Below are positions 58,373 through 64,000 of a stretch of DNA of 64,000 nt, one piece after another (within the stretch, counting starts at the first letter, position 1; each line of letters starts with the position of its first letter). Location of the stretch: the NCBI GenBank assembly GCA_038503035.1, contig JAVSML010024444.1, forward strand, positions 62,001 through 126,000. The letters are read 5' to 3'. The stretch is from Crocodylus rhombifer (taxonomy: Eukaryota > Chordata > Crocodylia > Crocodylidae). The position numbers were made by a program, and so were the translations under genes. The notes below the pieces were generated by a model, which ran no database searches, was not told the origin of the DNA, and was given only the letters and a program-made list of their open reading frames with translations.

Positions 58373-59191
58373 TAGTAGCAACAGTAGTAGTACCATTAGT
58401 ATATATATCAATGAACCCTACTTACTACATGCTTGAGGGTTTTTATTCTGATCAGAGTTTGATCAGCCTTTATAGCTACTCTGTATGCCATGAATACCCC
58501 CCTGACACACTGTACCACATCAGCAGTGGGTATTGCTTTATTCTGTGTGATATAGTCCTTGTGCTGTAATAACTCAAGAGATGGGGAGTTAAAAATGAAA
58601 CTATTCAAAATGAATCATATTTGTTGTAGATCTTTGAGTATAAATTTTAGCTAATTGGAAATGATATATTAAAATATTTAGCATGAATATGTTTTATTTT
58701 TTTTGTCAGGCAGATTGGCTCACATCAGTTTAAATGAGAGTGAGATAGAAAATTTGAATACTGAATTTGAAATAATAATTTAACAAATTCAGCCATTTTA
58801 ATAGAACTAGTTCATGAATTAAAGATGGACAATTAAGGCAAAGAAAATGAGGAAACTCAAGCAGCCTTTCATTCAAGTTCAAGTGAAGGCCTCATTGAAG
58901 TGCAACTGACGACCTCTGGATTTTATAGAAGAGCTTGATCTCCAGATTAACTATATGAATTTTAATATTTTTCAGTGAGATACATAATGATTAGGAAAAG
59001 CAGAGTTGAAGGTAAACAATGTTCAATTGCCACAGAAACTGTCTTCAGATAGCATGCACTTAGGTGAACCCAGTGCATTTTCAGAGAATGTTCTGCCTCA
59101 CTTCACTATTGTTTGCTACAGACTAACTACACAAGCAGCCTTTTAGCAGGTTTACACATGTACTCACAAGACATCTGGGTTAAACACAGTA
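58373..59191. other. AT-rich unique DNA
   Basis: A short run of AGT triplets lies near 58369-58395. Nothing else was recognised. Confidence 0.4.
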
Positions 59192-59470
59192 GCATGGGGC
59201 ACCATTCCACTCATCCCACTTGTCCCCTACTCCCAGATACATTGGTGTAGCTTCTGTGGCCAGGCAGAGGCATCACAAGGTTTTCCCCACCACTGCAAAG
59301 ACTGGGGGGAGGGCACCATTCCACTCACTTCACCCTCTCTCCCCTGCCCCCCAACCCAGATACAGCCTATGGCCAGGCAGGGGCACTGCAGAGCTCCCCC
59401 TGTGTGGCCAAGACTCCTGGTGGGTGAGATCCTGGCCCCCCGTAGTCAGTGCCCAGGGCAAGTGTCCCCC
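59192..59470. repeat. GC-rich direct repeat, about 113-bp period
   Basis: GGGCACCATTCCACTCA occurs at about 59195 and again at about 59308. Both copies continue with CCCAGATACA and GGCCAGGCAG(A/G)GGCA. Two units are visible, followed by a GGGCAAGTGTCCCCCTCACC end that may belong to a MITE. Confidence 0.65.
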
Positions 59471-59644
59471 TCACCCCACTTTAGTTATCCTACTGGTTAA
59501 ACAATTTGTCTTGTTCTCATCCTGAAGTTTGCTAGCCTTTGGAAGTGGAGTCTCCATTAATCCTTAGAAGAACTACAGCCTCGGCAGAGTTCATTCTAAC
59601 TTTGCCACCTTAATCTGCTAAACCACATTTCTCATGGTCTAGAG

Positions 59645-60067
59645 CAGGGGTTCTTAACCCGGGGTCCTCGGACCCCCAAGGGGTCTGTGGATAGATTTCA
59701 GGGGGTCCATGAACTTGGATGGGAAAAAAATTACATCTTTATTTTCACTAACCTCTAACTGAAATTTAGAATTTCCTTCAATTATGAATGTAGGCAGCAA
59801 ACCATAGTAGTATTAGCAGTACCCGTGACTTTGTCACCAATAGAAATCACAGATATTTTCATATCACATTACAGTTGTTGCAGATATCTTGAAATATTGT
59901 TTACGCTCATCACTACTTCGAAATTACAGTAGTTATTACACCCGCCGCTAGATCACATGTGATCGCAGTCTTCCTGTCTACAGATGCTCATTATTCTGAG
60001 AAGGGGTCCATAGGCTTCACCAGAGTACCAAAGGGGTCCATGACACAAAAAAGGTTAAGAACCCCTG
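59645..60067. mobile_element. hAT-type MITE resembling a mammalian family, 423 bp
   Basis: CAGGGGTTCTTAACC at the left and GGTTAAGAACCCCTG at the right are perfect 15-bp terminal inverted repeats. GTCTAGAG precedes the element, and a related CTCTAGCG lies 2 nt after it, as expected of an hAT octamer duplication with later change. The interior (GAACTTGGATGGGAAAAAA, TTACATCTTTATTTTCACTA, CACCCGCCGCTAGATCACAT) is strikingly like a common mammalian hAT-Charlie MITE that I remember but cannot name with certainty. There is no coding capacity. Confidence 0.75.
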
Positions 60068-61314
60068 GACTCTAGCGTGAGACACACCCCAGTCCTATGA
60101 TCTGACCAAAACTTCATTCATTAAAGATCATCTTCTCTCCACTGTTCCACCAGGAAAGTACAGAAACAAAGCTGTGTTAGCTATTGTTGGCTACTTGCTT
60201 TTTTAGCCTGCTTAAATACTGCAAACTACCCCACTGCTTTCTTGCAAGGAAACCTGAGGAGCTGTGGTTTTCTGATATCTGGTTATTCAGGAGGAGGATT
60301 TCTGCTCTGTGAGTAAAGAACCAGGTATTCAGTTAGGCAGAATTGTAGCACTGGAGATTTAATGATTAGTTTTTTATCAGAGCATTTGCTAGCCTTTGGA
60401 AGTGGAGTTTTTATAGTTCTTGAAGTTCATTAGTCCTTAGTTAGGAAAATGACCTCTGAAATCCAAAGATGGGGCCCAAGAACGTGACATGAAAATACAC
60501 AACAAATAGATATGGCATGTGGGGTTCCTCCCTCTTACTGACATCAGATGGAAATAAAATTGCATCCAGTATGACTGTTATAGAAAATATAATTTGAGAG
60601 ATCCAACCAGAGACCTCACTTCTTCAGACTTCTGCCTTTTCTCTTGAATATAATGTTTTATTTTTGCAGTATATTGAATTTGCATCTGTATCTTTAAAAA
60701 CATTTTTTTTGCTCTCTTCATTTCAGGTACTTAATATGGACCTTCCTGGGAAGATACGTTCCCACCATGAGGCAGGCCCAGGATTTAGCTTGATCCGTAG
60801 GAATAAAGAGGGGAGTGTCCATCTGGAACTCCCCCCACATAAAAGTGTGTTAATACCACAGCCGTGTGTGCATATGCAAACAGGGTTCACTGCCCCAGGA
60901 TTCTACTTATGAAGACCCTGTAGAATCCCCTAATAAAACTGTTACTTTTATAATGTTGACAATATTGAAAAAGGTCAAAAGTAAAATATGGTGCCTTAAA
61001 TGTGCCTGAACATTGCAGGCACAAAGCATGAATTCAGGACCTTATGTTTAAAAACAAATTCTATGGCATGCCACAGGAAGAGATCAGAGTACAGTCAGTG
61101 CCATGAGCATCTCCAATAGCAATACATCTGGAAAATATCCAGGTCATGCTGCCAAAAGTTCTTTTGGCCAATTGGGAGGTGACTCCTTAATAAAACCATA
61201 TTGACTTTTCCTTCAACCTCTTTCCAGTACCACTAACTTACATTAATTATAACTTTCTATTCCTTTTTAGCACAATTCCAGCCAGTGTCTAATCACAAAT
61301 CCCTCTTTTTGCAT
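60068..61314. other. Unique DNA with a weak exon-like patch
   Basis: At 60700-60940 a TTGCTCTCTTCATTTCAG acceptor-like run (to 60726) is followed by a 61-codon open frame ending at 60912 and an AATAAA at 60932-60937. The product is not recognised. The rest shows nothing. Confidence 0.3.
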
Positions 61315-62506
61315 TCATAGAATCATAGAAAGTTAGGGTTGGAAGGGAACTCAGGAGGTCATCTAGTCCAGTCCCCTACTCAAAGCAGGACCATCCCCAA
61401 CTAGATCATCCCACCCAAAGCTTTGTCTAGCTGAGTTTTGAAAAAGTCCAAGGACAAGGTTCCACCACCTCTCTGGGTAACCTGTTCCAGTGTTCTACTA
61501 CCCTCCAAGTGAGAAAATGCTTCCTAATATCTAACCTAAACTTTCCTTGCTGCAACTTGAGACCATTGATCCTTGTTCTGTCTTCTGCCACCAGTAAAAA
61601 TAGTCTAGCTCCATCATCTTTCGAACCCTACTTCAGGCAGTTGAAGGCTACTACTAAGTCCCCTCACAGTCTCCTTGTGTTTAGACTAAGTAAGCCCAGT
61701 TCCCTCAGACTTTCCTCATAAGTCATGTCCCCCAATCCCCTCACTATTTTTGTTGCCCTCCCCTGGACTCTCTCCAATTTATCCACATCTTTTCTGTAGT
61801 GGGGGGCCCAGAACTGAACTGGTGAGGTGTGGCCTGAAGAGAGGGGAATAATCACTTCCCTGGACTTACTTGCAACATACCTGTTAATGCAGCCCAGTAT
61901 GCTGTTAGCCTTCTTGGTAACAGGGGCACACTGCTGGCTCATATTCAACTTATTGTCCATTGTAACCCACCAGTCCTTTTTTCAGATATGCTGCCCAGCC
62001 AGCCAGCCCCCAGGCTGTCGTAAGTGCAGGACTTTGCACTTGTCCTCACTGACTGTCAAGAGATTCCTTTGGATTTAATTCTCCAATTTGTCTAGGTCAC
62101 CCTGAATCCTAGCCCTAGCCTCCAATGTATCTACTACTCCCACCAGCTTGATGTCATCTGCAGACTTACTGAGGGTGCACTCTATGCCATCTTCCAGGTT
62201 GTTGATGAAGACATTGAACAAAACCATCCCCAAGACCAACCCCTGGGGCACTCCACTTGATACTAGCTACCAGCTAGATATTGAACCATTGATTACTGCT
62301 CTCTGAACCCAATGCTCCAGCCAGATTTCTATCCACCTTACAGTCCATTCATCCAGCCCATATTTCCCTAGCTTGCCTGTGAGAAAGTTGTGGGAGACCA
62401 TAATAAAAGCCTTGCTAAAATCAAGGTACACCACATCCACTGGTCTCTCCACATCAACAGAGCCACTCACCTCATCATAGAAGGCAATCAGGCCGGTCAG
62501 GCATGA
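61315..62506 (-). mobile_element. CR1 LINE, left part of an interrupted copy
   Basis: The 3' terminus (TCATAGAATCATAGAAAGTT, reverse orientation) is at 61315. Minus-strand frames show the region before the C-terminal domain at 61664-61960 (with an altered [15 protein letters not shown] stretch) and VYLDFSKAFIMVS at 62267-62470. The sequence stops at 62506 in the phrase CAGGCATGA and resumes after 63156. Confidence 0.92.
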
Positions 62507-63156
62507 ACATGAGCCTTCAGTGGGATGCTGCAGCTAGTAAAGCTAGGAAAACACTGGCTTGCATCCAAAGATGCTTCTCAAGCAGATTCCGGGACATCAT
62601 TCTCCTGTTGTACTTGGCCTTGGTGAGGCCACAGCTGGAGTACTGCGTCCAGTTTTGGGATCCACAATTCAAAAAGGATGTGGAGAAGCTTGAGAGGGTG
62701 CAGAGGAGAGCCACATGCATGATCAGAGGTCAGGAAAACAGACCTTATGATGAGAAGCTGAGAGCAATGGGGCTATTCAGCCTGGAAAAGCACAGGCTCA
62801 GGGGTGATCCGGTGGCCACCTATAAGTTTATCAGGGGTGCTCATCAGGATCTGGGGGAACGTCTGTTCACCAGAGTGCCCCAAGGGATGACAAGATCGAA
62901 CGGTCACAAACTCCACTGTGACCGGTTCAGGTTGGACATAAGAAAGAACTTCTTCACTGTCCAAGCCCCCAAGGTTTGGAACAGACTGCCACCTGAGGCA
63001 GTTCAAGCACCCACTTTGAATGCCTTCAAAACACATTTGGATGCTTATCTTGCTGGGATCCTATGATCACTGCTAACTTCCTGCCCCTGGGGCAGGGGGC
63101 TGGACTTGATAATCCTCTGGGGTCCCTTCCAGCCCAAATGTCTATGAAATCTATGA
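62507..63156 (+). mobile_element. Young CR1 LINE inserted in the opposite orientation, 650 bp
   Basis: The copy begins inside the C-terminal RT domain and ends with TCTATGAAATCTATGA at 63141-63156. Its frame is open from 62503 to the TGA at 63064-63066, with [51 protein letters not shown] and a terminal HLDAYLAGIL. It is the best-preserved C-terminus in the window. The older CR1 is continuous across the insertion once it is removed, with only a shared ATGA at the junction. Confidence 0.95.
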
Positions 63157-64000
63157 CTTACCCCTTGTGAATCCATGCTGACTGTTCCTAATCACCTTCT
63201 TCTCCTCCAAGTGCTTAGAAATGGTTTCCTTGAGGATCTGATCCATAATTTTTCCAGGGACTGAGGTGAGGCTGACTGGTCTGTAGTTCCCTGGATCCTC
63301 CTTTTTCCCCCATCCTTAAATACGGACGCTATATTTGCCCTTTTCCAATAATCTGGGACCTATCCTGACTGCCATGAGTTTTCAAAGATGATGGCCAGTG
63401 GCTCTGCAATCACATCAGCCAACTCCCTCAGCACCCTCAGGTGAATTCCATCCGGTCCCATGGACGTGTATATGTCCAGCTTTTCTTTCACCACTGAGGG
63501 CTGCTCACCTCCTCCCCAAGCTGTGCTGCCCAGTGCAGTAGTCTGGGAGCTGACCTTGCCTGTGAAGACTGAGGCAAACAGGGCATTGGGCACTTCAGCC
63601 TTTTCTGCACCCTTTGTCACAAGGTTGCCTCCCCCATTCAGTCAGGGACCCACACTTTCCCTGATCCTCCTCTGGCTACCTACATACTTGTATAACTGGA
63701 AACCCTTCTTGTTACGCTTCACATCCCTTGTTAGCTGCAACTTCAATTGTGCTTTGACCTTCCTGAATTTATCCCCGCAATTCTTTTACATTCTTCCCTA
63801 GTTATTTGTTCAAATTTCCACTTCTTATAAGCTTCCTTTTTGTGATTTAGTTTACTGAAGAGTTCTCTGCTAAGCCAAGCTGGTCTTCTGTCATACTTGC
63901 TAGTCTTCCTGCATATTGGGATGATTTGTTCCTGCACTCTCAGTAAGGCCTTTTTAAAGGACAGCCAGCTCTCCTAGACGTATTTCCCTCTCAGACTGGC
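63157..64000 (-). mobile_element. CR1 LINE, right part of the interrupted copy
   Basis: Sequence resumes with CTTACCCCTTGTGAATCC, the next bases of the CR1 consensus after CAGGCATGA. Minus-strand frames give NALFASVF...[17 protein letters not shown] at 63360-63620 and RRPAWLSRELFSKLNHKKEA at 63743-63937, the region between endonuclease and RT. The element continues past the window end. Confidence 0.9.

Noticed and set aside
1..64000. CRISPR arrays, bacterial operons, integrons or phage modules
   Set aside because: No regularly spaced repeats, ribosome-binding sites or dense coding. The sequence is vertebrate repeat-rich DNA.

Overview
This window looks like non-coding DNA, intergenic or deep intronic, from a sauropsid vertebrate. 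A crocodilian is most likely and a turtle is the alternative. The main reason is the large number of CR1 LINE copies that keep long readable reverse-transcriptase segments and end in the short ATTCTATGA-type 3' repeats of reptile CR1. Mammals carry CR1 only as heavily decayed relics. I found no host protein-coding gene, tRNA, rRNA, CRISPR array or bacterial feature. Almost every readable frame with family resemblance belongs to a transposable element.

Layout. 1-2.7 kb: a damaged PIF/Harbinger-like DNA element with a Myb/SANT-domain gene remnant, an old CR1, and a short hairpin-containing MITE. 3.85-6.1 kb: an unassigned CpG-bearing segment, an L1-like ORF1 relic and a hAT-type MITE. 6.8-8.4 kb: a GC-rich minisatellite and a foldback repeat. 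8.5-12.6 kb: an ancient non-CR1 LINE split by a CR1 insertion. 12.9-20.5 kb: two more MITEs of the same family as the one at 2.2 kb, CR1 tails, hairpins and a 70-nt alternating purine-pyrimidine tract. 21.7-24 kb: two head-to-tail CR1 segments. 27-33.5 kb: a CR1 cluster on both strands. 34.1-35.4 kb: a solo-LTR-like element with a CpG-rich VNTR. 35.4-43.9 kb: mostly unique AT-rich DNA. 44-45.7 kb: a 1.77-kb palindromic foldback element with a 3-bp target duplication. 48-53 kb: hAT MITEs around a nearly intact Tigger1-type (pogo superfamily) transposon at 49559-51955. 56.1-57.9 kb: a second Myb/SANT-bearing copy of the PIF/Harbinger-like family. 59.6 kb: a hAT MITE that resembles a mammalian family. 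61.3-64 kb: a CR1 interrupted by an oppositely oriented CR1.

How the parts relate. Six elements (at about 0.1, 2.2, 12.9, 18.1, 44 and 56 kb) share ends related to GGGTGTATCTACATGTG and appear to form one host-specific DNA-transposon family. It includes gene-bearing copies, short MITEs and a giant palindrome. The strongest observation is the Tigger1 element. It has TA duplications, matching ends and a 591-codon transposase frame interrupted only by two TGA codons. Its sequence is very close to the mammalian Tigger1/TIGD1 sequence as I remember it, yet it sits in a reptile-type genome. Together with the mammal-like hAT MITE 8 kb away, this makes horizontal transfer the main hypothesis to test. 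Family names, divergence and host assignment rest on recognition by eye, since no database search was possible.
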